Assembly: GCA_947284805.1 (NCBI GenBank)
Contig: OX369285.1
Location: 1,597,201 to 1,661,200, forward strand
Reading direction: 5' to 3'
From: Coleophora flavipennella
Taxonomy: Eukaryota; Arthropoda; Insecta; Lepidoptera; Coleophoridae
DNA length: 64,000 bases
Positions 1 through 10,837 of the stretch are shown here, piece by piece (position 1 is the stretch's first letter; each line of letters starts with the position of its first letter). Below the pieces are notes generated by a model. The model was not told the origin of the DNA and did not search any database. It saw only the letters and a program-made list of their open reading frames with translations. The position numbers were made by a program, and so were the translations under genes.

Positions 1-14
1 CCGTTTAGTTAAAG
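1..14 (+). CDS. Probable 3' end of an upstream exon of the transposase-derived gene
   Basis: The window opens with exon-like sequence that ends AAAG followed by a good splice donor (GTGAGT at 15-20). If spliced to the acceptor at 815/816, one base left on this side completes the codon begun by two bases on the other side (G+CT, Ala), and the four codons visible here have no stop. This is inference from a donor motif and phase match only; the rest of the exon is outside the window. Confidence 0.4.
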
Positions 15-815
15 GTGAGTAAATATTTGTTGAGGTTATTGCATTATTTAGTTGTTTTAACTATTCATCATCGTTCACGTTCTTCATTACTAAAACTAAT
101 AAATAATTCAAAATACTGACCTGTAGTTTTAGCTATGTTTTAGTTAATTTTTTGGCTACAATTTTATTGAAAGTAGTTTCCGTTGTATAAATACGTAAGT
201 GACTAGTTACGAAATTGTACACCGGAATTGTTCTAAAAAAAATATTGTTTATCTTCCATATACATAGTTATACGACGGACACTAATTGAATTCTGTTTTA
301 GTATCTACACAGTTCCATAATATTGGAAATCTTAGTAACTTTTAGGCATTTATTTTCTACGAACAAAATATAGATGATGTAACACTAAGGAGATAACACA
401 CCAAAACAGAACGATAGATTTCATAAAAATTATCAATTTTTCCCAAGGAATATGAAACGGAATGTGAAAAAATATATATTTAATAATAGAGACATCAACT
501 AATCGTATCAGCTGATCGAACAAAGACACACACACAAATAACACTGACCACTGTATGAGAAACCAATTTTATTTTTCATATTTTAAGCTGTGCTCCTTGG
601 GGAAAGTTGTTGAATTTTATGAGTAGGTACTTACGCTGTGTTTCGGCTTGTTACTTTACCCCCTTTTTGTTACATTTTGTTAAATGAGAAAAAATATTTA
701 ACACCCCCCCGATATTTATATTTATTTAGTTAAATCTCGTCCATATTTTTTTTATTGTGATTTAGTACCAACTTCATGTACAAGAAATAATAAGACTTAT
801 ATATCTTTATTCCAG
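15..815 (+). other. Putative intron of the transposase-derived gene
   Basis: AT-rich stretch bounded by GTGAGT at the left and TTTATTCCAG at the right, without a supported ORF. It contains poly-pyrimidine and poly-C runs (around 700-710). A piece near 595-630 resembles the arm of the fold-back element at 6111-6380. No gene is seen in it on either strand. Confidence 0.4.
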
Positions 816-3800
816 CTGAGTCGCCTATTCCTCGCGATCTGACTATCGAAGAGTTAGAACTGTATAAGGAAATAATTGAAGATAGTTCTGACGAATCCAG
901 GCCTCCTAAGAAAAAGTACAAGAATCCAATAAACACTGACACAAATGACATTCAAACTGCTGGCAGCCCATCTATAATAAACAGTAAACTACAAAACAAG
1001 CAGCAATCGTCTTCACCGAAACGTGCACAATCAGATATAATTGACACGATACCGCCTTCTAAAACGCAAAACCAGCTTTCGTCGTTGTCGCAAAAAAGTT
1101 CCATTCGAACAGAATTAGTCCAGCCGTCGACTAACACCAGCTGTTGTGGCGATGATGATGGACCACCTATAATAAATGATACAGCTGAAATTGAAACTGC
1201 TTCCAGCCCATCTATAATAAACTGTGAAGTTCAAAACAAGCAGCAATCTACTTCACCGCAACGTGCACAATCACCGAGACCTAAAACAGATTTAGTTGAC
1301 ACTATACCGCCTTCTAAAACGCAAAACCAGCTTTCGTCGCTGTCGCAGGAAAGTTCCATTCGAACAGAATTAGTCCAGCCGTCGACTAACACCAACTGTT
1401 GTGGCGATGATGATGGACCACCTATAAATGATACAGCTGAAATTGAAACTGCTTCCAGCCCATCTATAATAAACAGTGAAGTCCAAAACAAGCAGCAATC
1501 TAATTCACCGCAATGTGCAAAATCACCGAGACCTAAAACAAATTTAATTGACACTATACCGCCTTCTAAACCGCAAAACCAGCTTTCGTCGTTGTCGCAG
1601 GAATTTTCCAGTCCATTAGAATTCGGCCAGCCGTTGACTAACAGTACCAGCTGTTGTCGCGACGATGATGAACCACTACCAGAAGATGATGAATCAGAGC
1701 TTATAGAAGCCAAAACTAGCAACAAATCACTAAAAAATCAAACAGAATTCCTATCCAATAAAGTCAACGCCGAAAAGCAAAACGATATTAGTACATCAGC
1801 CGAAGTATCACTGTCAACGGATGATAGATATGACAAGACAGCACAACTTGGTTCAGATGTAGGCGACGACCCTACTTATGAAGATCCCTTGTATGACAAA
1901 GCTTTCTTACACTCAGTCAATCCTACACTAGGCGAAAATAGCATTCCAGCCTCTCCAGCTCTCTTAAATAATATAGATAAAAACGTCACTTACGATTCAC
2001 CAAATTTTTCGCCATATAATTTTACAGAACAAATACGGCAACATGGCAGTGATTTGATGCTCTATTCATTTCCTGGAATTTTAGAGTCAGCTTCTGGCGT
2101 TGCGTCTCCAGAAGAAGTAGAATCGAACTCACAACTTAACAATAATAGCTTGCGGTCACCATCTCCAAGTTTTTTAGCTAAAAAAAAGAGATCAGTAAGT
2201 GCCAAAAAGGATAAAGGAAGAATTAGAAAAGTGTACAAAAATAAATGGAAGGATGTTCAGCGAAAAAATAAAAAAAATTCAGGACAAGAGTATCAGAGTA
2301 GAAATGGAAAGGTCAGAAAAGAAAAAGAAATGGGTCCTTCCTGTAAGGATTCATGTAAGTTTAAATGCAGTACTAAGTTCAGAACGGATTCAAGACAAAG
2401 ATTATTTAAAGAATTTTGGAAACTAGGAGAATTGATTAGACATTGGGACTACATAGCGAAGTTCTGTGATAAAATTGCTAAACGCCGAATCACAACTGAA
2501 ACCGATTCTAGACGCCAGTATACTATTAGATACTATTTGCCAGATCCGGAAGATATAAATAAAAAAATTAAAGTTTGTAAGAATATGTTCTTGCACACTT
2601 TTGGTATAGGAGAGGGTCTTGTATACTCTGCTATCAATAAATTGAATTCAGAAGGATCTGTTGGAAAAGATTTACGAGGAAGTCACACAAATCACAGAAA
2701 GGTTATAACGGAAGAAAAGAAAACAAGTGTTTGTGATCATATCAATAGTTTTGCGCCTATAGAGTCACATTATGTAAGAAGTCAATCAAAAAAAGTCTAC
2801 TTAGATAGCTCACTGTCTGTAGCACGGATGTTTTTATTGTATCTAGAGTGGGATGACATTGAAAACCGAGAAAAAGTTGAAACAGTCAGACAATACAGAG
2901 ACATTTTAAATGAAAATTTTAATTTAGGGTTGTATTGCCCTAAAAAGGATCAATGCGACGTCTGCCATGAGCACAAACACTCTGAGAAACCACTTACCAA
3001 AGAAGAACATGAACAGTATTCAGCTCACATAAGAAATAAAACTATTGCCAGAGAAATGAAGATCAAAGATAAGGAAATTGCTAAAATAAACAAAAATGAC
3101 ACTATAACAGCTGTTTACGACTTTGAAAAGATACACGGATTACCGCATGGGGAAACAAGTATTCTGTACTACAAACGAAAACTGACAGTATTCAATTTTA
3201 CTGTATATGATATGGGAAACAAAGTTGGAACTTGTTATGTATGGGATGAAAGCATAGCTAAAAGAGACTCAATTGGAGTATCTAGTTGCATTTACGATTT
3301 TGTCGAAACCTATGCTCAAAAAGGTATCAAAAAATTCTACTTTTATTCCGATAACTGCGGTGGACAAAATCGGAATCGCATTGTTTTTGCGGCATACTTG
3401 AGAATAGCAAGAGATTTTAAAGTTACTATTACTCACAAATATTTGGAAAAGGGCCATACACAAAATGAAGGGGATAGCGTTCATGCCCTAATAGAAAGGA
3501 CAGCCGAGAATAAAATGATTTATACACCCGACCAATGGTACACAATGATTCGTTGGGCCAAACAGGACAATAAACCCTAAATTGTCAAGGAGATGGATAC
3601 TACAGAATTTTTAGATTTTAAAATTCTTCTGCCAAATTGCAACTGGACGCTTGATACTGATAACGAAACAGTTTATTGGTCTCAAATAAGGCAACTGGAA
3701 ATTTTGCCAGAGGAGAGCAATAGGATATTTTTTAAGACAGATTTCTGCAGCCACGAATTTAAATGTATTGTAGTTGACAATTGCGCGCAAGGAGCAAAAA

Positions 3801-4022
3801 GGAAAGTTCGCGGACGTGGCAAATCGAAAGATACTTCAAGCATTCCTATGCATTCCAGAAGGCTACAACAAGCTTAAGTTACCAATTACGAAAGCCAAAA
3901 AAAAGGATCTGAAATATTTATGCGATCATAAAGTCATACCACGTCAGTACCACAGTTTCTATGAGAATTTAGCAGCCGGTGAAGTTGAAATTGTGAACGA
4001 TGACGAAGAACAATTAGTCTAA
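816..4022 (+). pseudogene. Transposase-derived protein with RNase H-like D-D-E/H domain (DUF7869-like), last exon, broken
   Basis: Open frame from a splice acceptor (TTTATTCCAG ends at 815) to a TAA at 3578-3580. The same frame reopens at once and runs to 3877, then shifts near 3855-3876 into another frame that ends at 4022. The first 280 or so residues are low-complexity and carry three copies of an 84-residue repeat. A basic linker follows (about 2150-2340). The C-terminal half has a cysteine cluster (CPKKDQCDVC at about 2937-2966) and a domain whose likely acidic residues are in AVYDFEK, YSDNCGGQNRN and GHTQNEGDSVH. This pattern matches a family I remember from arthropod genomes as DUF7869, probably derived from a DDE-type transposase; the family name is from memory. 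The stop is a single codon between NKP and IVKEM, so it is a nonsense change (or read-through or assembly error), and the frameshift removes the conserved tail, which ends PRQYHSFYENL. It is antisense to the tetraspanin, probably within one of its introns. Function unknown. Confidence 0.7.
944..1690 (+). repeat. Three-copy in-frame tandem repeat (about 252 bp, 84 codons)
   Basis: Copy A 944-1183 (240 nt), copy B 1184-1435 (252 nt) and copy C 1436-about 1690. Each encodes a Ser/Gln/Asp-rich module containing SPSIIN, QNKQQS, DTIPPSK, QNQLSSLSQ and a CC-DDD motif. All length differences are multiples of three, so the frame is kept. The repeat lies in the disordered N-terminal part of the transposase-derived protein. 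Confidence 0.9.
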
Positions 4023-4600
4023 GAAGAGAAAGAACTCTATATTTCAGTTTTCAAGTAGATTTTAAGTATATTTCCTTTTTATAATGAAGAGTTTACTTAC
4101 TTTTTGATAAAAATATACTCCTTTTCAGTTATGATTTATAAGTTTTTTAGATATTTTTTGTAATTTTGAGAGATTTGATGTATCTATTAATGATCATCAT
4201 GACTACCAAGCAAGTTAAAGCAATGTTAATTTTTTTTTGTTTGTCTCTATTTTCAGTTACTTATAAGATTTCTTATTATTTTTTGAAAAATCATTCATTT
4301 ACCTACTTCTCATTATGACTGCCAAGCACCAAAAAGTCAAGTACTAATGTAAGTAATTTTGATTACCAAATATTAATAGGAACCTAGTTAAGTTACCTCT
4401 CCTTGTTGTGTTTTTTGGATTACTCATAATTTTGTGATACTATGCCTTAATAATGATTATAAAGACTGTTATTACTTTAAACGAGTTACAAGACTGCCTT
4501 TGTAAGTTCCTAATAGTAGTCTTACTTAGTATATTAAATGTTTAGAGGTGGAAAAACCATTTTGTTTTGATATTTTTCAATAAAAGATTTCTAATAATGT
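4023..4600 (+). other. Putative 3' untranslated region with polyadenylation signal
   Basis: AT-rich non-coding DNA after the last frame of the transposase-derived gene. An AATAAA hexamer at 4579-4584 is a plausible poly(A) signal. No ORF or repeat is recognised. Confidence 0.35.
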
Positions 4601-5145
4601 TTATTTTTATTTCTTGTCCCATTTTTTTACACATCAGGAGCTTCAGTACAAACTAAGGTATATGGAACTAAGGTATTTTCCATGTAAAACTACATAAGGG
4701 GTAAATACAAAATATTGGCTCATTGTTGAACTATAATAAAAAGCTGTAACAGGTATATACGTGACTACAAATATTAGAATAGCCAAGTAAAATTCCGTAA
4801 GGTCCACTTCCGATTTTGAGGTTTAACCAACTGCAATACATAAGTCCGTAAGTACCAGTTGCGTAAATCTTTAATCGTAAATTCCATAAGTATCTGCATT
4901 TTTTTCAAAACCACTAGTATGTATTTAAATTTAAACATAGCTTATTAGACTTTACTTATTTTACGAGTAGATTGCCGATTTTCAAATCTGTAATATTAAT
5001 AGAAGCGGAGAAATGACGCGACCAACTTATGATAACTTTGTAATCGCTCTCCTGTAAAATTTGCTTTTTGCAGATACGGACTTTAACGTAGGACCCGTCG
5101 ACTTGATTGTTTTTCTAGTAAAAACACGACGCCGTTGCTACACAC
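4601..5145. other. Intronic DNA of the tetraspanin, nothing recognised
   Basis: AT-rich sequence directly 3' (minus sense) of tetraspanin exon 3, starting with the donor GTGTGT read leftward from 5145. I searched it by eye for the next tetraspanin exon (a CCG motif) and saw none, so that exon is probably left of the window. Confidence 0.4.
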
Positions 5146-5334
5146 CTGTTGCTCAATGCTATTGAAGACGGCTGTGGCGGCCTTCCGCTCGCTGTCGCTT
5201 TGCGAGTTTCGGCTGTTGTCGAAAATGTTGTTGACCGAACGCGTGATGGCGTCCTGTATCGTGTCCGCGTACGTGAACATCAGGACAGCCAGCACAACTT
5301 GCACGATGATGATCACCAACAAGAAGATCGCGTA
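5146..5334 (-). CDS. Tetraspanin exon 3 (TM3 and start of large extracellular loop)
   Basis: 63 codons, phase 0 at both ends. The acceptor on the minus strand is CGTCCACAG before 5334 and the donor is GTGTGT after 5146. The product starts YAIFLLVIIIVQVVLAVLMF, a hydrophobic third membrane helix, and continues into a polar segment (residues 22-63 of the exon) expected at the beginning of the large extracellular loop. It joins in frame to exon 2, whose last residues are MVVT. The loop cysteines (CCG and later) must be in exons outside the window. The class (CD63-like or Tsp42E-like) cannot be decided from this part. Confidence 0.85.
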
Positions 5335-6110
5335 CTGTGGACGAAAGAGATGAATTGATTAGGTAAAGTTGATGTTAACTGTAAAACTGCGTCCATGTAA
5401 TTAAATACTTTTGCAGATCTGCGATGTGGTAAGAAGTTTGTATTCTGTGATGTGAAACTTGGCAAAAAGATAGCATACCTATTGAAAGAAAAGAATGGGC
5501 GTACAGCGCATAAAAACTCTAGGAATTTCGTCAGTGTTTTTTTAAAATTTTCGACGACAAGTCATATTATCTCTCTACCCAGCGTGTGGCCACTACTGGC
5601 CACCATTAGGTCGTCGCGAGTCCAGGTGTAGGGCACATTGGACTAGAAATCAGGCAGGCCATTGCACCACACCCACACTAAGCCGAATGATTGTAAAAAA
5701 AACCAGTAACAAATGCATTATTTGCTGCATGATCGATTATTTTTCAGCAAACAATTTTGTACGATTTATGTCCTATTTTTCCCTTAACCGATCCTTAAGA
5801 ATGTTTTATGACCAGCTGTTCGGTTCTTATTTATTTTTCTGTAAGCGGCACTTCTGTTTTAAGCGATTACGACTACAATTTCAAGGTACAAGCAATTAGA
5901 CACCGCACCGGATGAACAAGACGGTGTACATAGCGAATTAATTCGACAAGGTTAGCTTCAATGGAGTTGCAGGCATAAAAAATAATAAGAATTAGTCATC
6001 GATCCTCGAATGGAAACCACGTAGCTTAAGGTAGTTTAAAGATTTTCAAAATCCTTACTAATATCACAGTATTACGATAGGCCATATTGTAATTCTGTGC
6101 TAATATGTAT
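5335..6110. other. Tetraspanin intron 2, left part, nothing recognised
   Basis: Non-coding sequence between exon 3 and the fold-back element. Short ORFs here lack any family signature. Intron 2 as a whole spans 5335-8154 (2,820 bp) and holds the repeats listed next. Confidence 0.5.
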
Positions 6111-6380
6111 TATATAAGGTCTAACAATATTAGCTAAAACTATGTTAACTGGTGCTTCTAGCCATGAAACTGAACAACTTTACTCATGGAACCTATAGTC
6201 AAATCTCAAAGAAAAAATTAACTTCCCATACTAAGTTGGCTCATCAGCTGTTCGAGTTAGTTTAGGAGAGCCAATTTTTTTTTGCGATTTGACTATGGGT
6301 TTCATGGGGAAAGTTGTTCAGTTTCATGGGTAGAAGCATCTGGTAAAATAGTTTCAGCTAATTTTGTTAGACCTTATATA
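6111..6380. repeat. Fold-back (hairpin) MITE-like repeat
   Basis: The left arm starts TATATAAGGTCTAACAA and is matched by the right arm ending TTGTTAGACCTTATATA, with imperfect complementarity over about 110 bp (both arms include AACAACTTT/AAAGTTGTT and the segment around TAGTCAAATC). The loop is about 50 bp. No open reading frame. A related arm fragment seems to be present near 595-630. Confidence 0.7.
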
Positions 6381-6659
6381 TAACCTTAACCAATCTTGAT
6401 GAAATTTGGCATGCAGGTAGCCTGTGTTACTGGGAAGGACAAATGCTACTTTTTGTTCCGTAAAAATGGCTTAGCCCGATAGTTTCTGAGGGAACTGAAA
6501 AAATACTCTTTTTTTGTTTTTTTTTTTTAACATAGCAACGGAACAATGGATTGTTGTGATTTTTTGCACAGAGATGGTTGAGGGGATGGGATTTGCGACT
6601 CACTCTCAGACAGTCATAAAAACGATGTACACGCGGGCGAAACCGCGAGCAAAAGCTAG
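6381..6659 (+). mobile_element. Helitron-like 3' end
   Basis: The segment ends in a short GC hairpin (CGCGG at 6632-6636, CCGCG at 6643-6647), then eight bases and CTAG at 6656-6659 followed by T. A 3' hairpin plus CTRR end next to T is the Helitron signature. The upstream part (ATGAAATTTGGCATGCAGG) is a repeat I recognise as frequent in Lepidoptera. The 5' TC end was not located, so the left border is a guess. Confidence 0.45.
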
Positions 6660-7728
6660 TCTTCTAATAAATCTTAATCTTAACGTAGGTTGTCTGCAAT
6701 AAAGATAAACTTTAACATCCAAGTTTCTTTCCCAACCCGACAAAGTACCCAAGCAAGTGCATGTGACTCAATACAAGCGAAATTCAAGTCAAGCAGTAAG
6801 TACCTAGGTACTTGCTCTAATCTATTTACGCTTGCTTTTCTGTCTGTCGCACAGGCCACGGGTAGCCAAAAACCCTACCCTATTGCGCGCTACTTGGTTG
6901 CCCTGTGCTGCTTTATTTAACAAAAAGATTTTCTTCACGTCATTAATTTAAACGCATAAGAAAGTTTTACTCTAAGTTCGTCATGATGAATTTCATATAG
7001 GGAGCGTTCAAGTATTACGTAACGCAATGGGGGGGGGGGGGGGGGGGACCGCGTAAATTAACACTGGTTTTTTTTATTTAAAAAAAAAACTACATCGGAT
7101 GCCGTTTTGTACGGAGGCCCCGTACAAAAAACATAATTTTTTGTTTGTTCTGTCTTCCTGTCATCGGGATGTATTTCATGAACCGTAATAGGTAGACAGT
7201 TGAAATTTTCACAAAGTATGTATATTTCTCTATTTCAGCTATAAAAAAAACAAGAAAAATAAAAAAATAAAGGAAACCATTACAACATTTTTTTTAAACA
7301 CGAAGAAACCAGCGACATCTAGTAGGACGTGGTAGTATCTTCCAGACAGTTGATTTTTTGAAGATGTTTTGGTGCGGAACCTTCAGTTCGCAAGTCCAAC
7401 CGGCACTTGACCGGTTTTTTGTAATGTGTGTAATACAATAAACAGAGTCAATTCGCAAACCAAATTGTGGACTTCTCATGTTTCCAGTATACTGACCCGT
7501 AATCCTAGTTTGGGGCTAGATCACTGTGTTTGACATCATTGTCCCTGAATATGATTCGATCTTCTTCATCTCCTTACTGAGATCGTCCTGTCAGCACCTC
7601 TTGGGCCTGCCGCTGGATCTAAATAGTGTTCCTGAATATCATTATTAAGGTTTTCCCGATCTTCTTCATCTCAACATCTTGGACCTGCCGCGGTATTTAA
7701 ATAGGGCAGTTAGCTTTAACGATCAGTT
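6660..7728. repeat. Unassigned intronic repeats, including a 19-G run
   Basis: Contains a run of 19 G at 7029-7047 in a context (GTATTACGTAACGCAAT) that looks like a dispersed repeat. A second module with CCGTACAAAAAA around 7090-7130 resembles the repeat that hosts the mariner at 42.4 kb, and CGGCACTTGACCGGTTTTTT ends it near 7423. No gene is seen. Confidence 0.35.
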
Positions 7729-8064
7729 CTTTTTTTTTTTTTTTTTTTTATTCATAATTGGTAAGCCCTTGGCATCATCTCACCTGATGGTAAGTGACAA
7801 TGATGCCAAAGATGGAAGCGGGCTTACCAAGATTCCCCAACGCAATGGAGAACTGGCTACCTTATCTTCAAGCCGGAACACATCAATGTTACTAACACTG
7901 ATGTTTGGCGGCAAGACTTAGATAAGATGGTGGTAGCTAGCCAGGCGGGCTTAGAAAATGCCCTGCCACCAACCAAACCGAGTCTTTCAAGTTGACCCCA
8001 GCGGGAATCGAACCCGCGACCTCCTGGTGTAAAGCGAATAGACTGACCATTACGCCACGGAGGC
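7729..8064 (-). mobile_element. tRNA-derived SINE, full length with poly(A) tail
   Basis: Read on the minus strand it starts with a tRNA-like head at 8064-7991, starting GCCTCCG, with an A-box-like TGGCGTAATGGTCAG and a B box GGTTCGATTCC. A roughly 250-bp body follows, ending with the module TTACCATCAGGTGAGATGAT and an A tail (the T run at 7729-7749). The anticodon position reads TAC, suggesting a tRNA-Val-like ancestor, but that is tentative. It lies in intron 2 in the same sense as the gene, about 90 nt downstream of exon 2. I saw no clear target duplication. Confidence 0.8.
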
Positions 8065-8154
8065 GGTTAAAACGGAGTTCAAGGCATTTCATACCGACCT
8101 TTGTCATCCTACGGGTTTTGTGATCAAACAGTCGAAAATAATTAAACAACTTAC

Positions 8155-8349
8155 CGTGACAACCATGCAGTGGCTCTCCCTAATGGCTCCAAGGCATCCG
8201 ATGAAGGCGATGATGAACATGATCGCCCCGAAGACGATGAACACCCGTGGCGCGAAGGACAGATGGCCGAAATTCAGCAGCTTCTGTTGGATGACATCCC
8301 TATAGACCAGCATGGCCACCCCAATGCCGACAACTGCTAGGCCGAACAG
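8155..8349 (-). CDS. Tetraspanin exon 2 (rest of TM1, small loop, TM2)
   Basis: 65 codons in phase 0. The acceptor is CTCTTTCCTTTCAAG before 8349 and the donor is GTAAGT after 8155, both on the minus strand. It begins LFGLAVVGIGVAM, completing TM1, passes through the small extracellular loop, then TM2 (RVFIVFGAIMFIIAFIGCLG) and the short cytosolic turn with cysteines in GCLGAIRESHCMVV, typical palmitoylation positions in tetraspanins. The GCxGAxRE pattern after TM2 is a hallmark of the family. Confidence 0.9.
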
Positions 8350-8459
8350 CTTGAAAGGAAAGAGGGAGATGAGTATATGAGTACACAATCTGCAAGAGAA
8401 AGATAACGAGAGAATAAAATAAGATTATACACTGATAGTGATAACATTATACAGCATAA

Positions 8460-8691
8460 CGGCGCAGTTAGCACTCGCATCACAGTTCAGATCAGTGATA
8501 AAGTTTGGCGCGAGCTGTAGGTTGGAGTGCAGTTAACAGGGCTTCCATACTAAAAAATGACTCATTTTTAATGTATTTTTATACATAGTTTTAAGTTTTA
8601 GTATGGCAGCCCTGATAACTGCACTCCAATCTACAGCTCGCGCCAAACTTTATCACTGATCTAAACTGTGATGCGAGTGCTTACTGCGCCG
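8460..8691. repeat. Fold-back MITE with about 97-bp arms
   Basis: The outer ends CGGCGCAGT and ACTGCGCCG are inverted copies. The arms (about 8460-8556 and 8595-8691) match with about five mismatches around a loop of about 38 bp, so a transcript would form a long stable hairpin. It lies only about 110 bp upstream of exon 2 in the tetraspanin pre-mRNA. No ORF. Confidence 0.85.
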
Positions 8692-9574
8692 GTATAGCCG
8701 AGCGGTAGGTACTTTTACTTCCTAGTAACACCCAAAGATTGCTACTGCCACGCGTCCTGCTACCAACTTCGGAACCCCTAATAAAGTTTGTCGCGTGTAT
8801 ACATGGAGGTGGCAGTAAGCCTGTACCAGTGATTAGATTGAAGTAACTAGTATCTCATCTGTGCTCATAGTAACTTCGTAATTTTATCAATCCGATCAGA
8901 TACATCTAATCTACAAAGAATATGTTATCTAGGTAAACTTAGATCACAGTTTTTTTAACTTCGTCTTTCAAGATTAGATGCCCAGTTGTTCTTCTAAAAA
9001 AGTACGAATTAATTTATTGAAATCAGTATCCTCTACTCAAAGATCTTCATAACTTTACGTATAGTAGTTAAGTTACTATACATATATTATACTTCTAGCT
9101 GTTGTTGGCTTCGTCCCCGTGGATATCAAAGTTGCGCGGTGCGCGACCCGCATTTTATTCAAGATAAGGGCCAAGTATCTAAGCAATAAAACTACAAAAT
9201 TTTAATCGAAATCTATCCAGTAGTTTTTGCGCGTGATACGCGAGCAACGGCAGACCTCTATCATTTTATTCATGTTGATGTATATTAAATAACACTTAAA
9301 ATTCCTTGACTGTAGCCTTAGAACTTTACTGTTCCGGTGGTCGATACTGCGATTGCCCTGTATTTTTTCTAGAAGCAGGGTAATGGTTTTGTTGATAATC
9401 AAAACACCCTATAGGGTCAATTACCTCCATAAAAAATAATTACATAATAATGGTTTTGTGATTTTCCTACTAAATATTACAGGAGACAAATAACCTTTAT
9501 AGAAAGTAGTTAGATGATAAGTTTAAAACAATGTTACTTTTATAACAATTCGTAAAAGCTTAGTTGAAAAAATA
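8692..9574. other. Intronic DNA, nothing firmly recognised
   Basis: No ORF with family character. A piece around 9200-9240 (CCAGTAGTTTTTGCGCGTGA) looks like the edge of a dispersed repeat. Confidence 0.3.
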
Positions 9575-9800
9575 TAAAAGAAGCACATCAGCCGAAAGAC
9601 GTCCACTGCTGGACAAAGGCCTCTCTCGAGGATTTCCACGACGAACAGATAGCCGTTGGGGCAGTAAAGTTCTCGAGTGGCAACCGCGCACCGACAAAAG
9701 TAGCGAAGGCAGACCTCCCACGCGGTGGACCGACGACCTGGTGAAGATCGTGGCAAGCGCAGGACCGGTCGTCGTGGAAATCCTTGGGGGAAGCACCTTT
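9575..9800. repeat. Rearranged LINE 3'-end fragments in inverted orientation
   Basis: The left part (9583-9645) contains CGTCCACTGCTGGACAAAGG, the antisense 3' tail of a LINE family. The right part (9697-9795) reads in sense as the C-terminus of the same family, encoding GRPPTRWTDDLVKIV. The two parts overlap in sequence and so form a short inverted repeat (GGATTTCCACGACGA against TCGTCGTGGAAATCC). Other copies are at 10435-10556, 31003-31150 and 31733-31835. Confidence 0.6.
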
Positions 9801-9952
9801 GCATAATAATTAATATCAAATCAGACCAATCGTAACTATTTACATTTAATTAAAATTTATAACGTTTCCGATAAAAAAAACAATGGGTAGTTGTTTAATT
9901 AGGTGTGTTGTGGCCTGCCTGGCCTGGGGCTACGATACGGACGAGTCTTTTC

Positions 9953-10830
9953 AACCGACTTCAAAAAGGAGGAGGTTCTCAATTCGTCTGTATGTTGTTT
10001 TTTTGTATGTTTGTTACGCGATATCTCCGCCGATTGTGAATCGATTTGAATTCTTTTTTTATTTGAAAGAGTATACTCCTGAGGGGGTCCCATTGTCACC
10101 AAGTCAGGTTCTGATGATGGGATCCCAGGGAAATCGAGGGCAACCCTCAAATTTTGTAGGCACGTTTTACGTGTTTCATGTATTTTCTAAAATTATTAAA
10201 GTGTTTGCGTCGGTAGTCATCATCTCATGTTGATGAGCTGATGAAGGAAGGTACAACTCCTTAACGGTTAGGAGTTGGAGGATAATTCTTCAAATATTTT
10301 ACGTAGGTATGTATAGACCGATAGTTGTATTCTTTCAGATTATTTAGGTGAGATGATGATGGAAGATTTAACTCCTTAACTTTCATACTGTTGAGATGAT
10401 GACGGAATCCATATGAATCTATATCTTTTATCATCATCATCATCATATCAGCCGAAGGAAGTCCACTGCTGGACATAGGCCTCCCCCAAGGATCTCCACG
10501 ACGACCGGTTCTGCGCTGCCCGCATCCAGCGGCTTCCCGCGACCTTCACCAGGTTATCTTTTATAAAACACATGCATTATGATTAGATGGTTTCTATTGC
10601 CAAGTGGGTGATTTGGTTTAACGTTGTTAGATAGACAGCAATATCACTAAAAATAAAGAAAATAAAAAAGGTCGGTGTCAGCAATGCCATAAGTAAAATG
10701 TGAGTAGCTGTGTGCTGGTACTGACCTCAAAAAAAACTTTAGGCCTTAGGTTATTGTTTGTTAATGTCGTGTATCTAAGTATAAAAATATTATTTCATAC
10801 TTTTGAGTGTATTTGATTTTGAAGTCGGTT
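9953..10830. repeat. MITE-like element with AACCGACTTC terminal inverted repeats, copy 1
   Basis: Begins AACCGACTTCAAAAAGGAGG and ends TTTTGAAGTCGGTT. A longer relative of the element at 40252-40886; a 3' part recurs at 12135-12272. Conserved internal words include ACCAAGTCAGGTTCTGATGA and AAATCGAGGGCAACCCTC. It is lengthened by an inserted LINE tail (10435-10556). Non-coding; the family looks common in Lepidoptera from memory. Confidence 0.7.
10435..10556 (-). mobile_element. LINE 3'-end fragment with (ATG)n tail
   Basis: Read on the minus strand it runs through the coding end of a LINE ORF2 to GGCTGATATGATGATGATGA, a microsatellite-like 3' tail. It is nested inside the TIR repeat at 9953-10830. 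Same family as the fragments at 9575, 31003 and 31733. Confidence 0.6.
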
Positions 10831-10837
10831 TTTAGTT

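Noticed and set aside
1231..1725. 164-codon minus-strand ORF
   Set aside because: Shadow of the repetitive coding region of the transposase-derived gene; Ser/Asp-rich antisense reading.
7991..8064. Functional tRNA gene
   Set aside because: It is the head of a SINE with a poly(A) tail 260 bp further on; end pairing is poor.
8104..8388. Single 94-codon tetraspanin-like ORF as an intact small gene
   Set aside because: The ends are intron sequence: AAG and GTAAGT borders limit the exon to 8155-8349.
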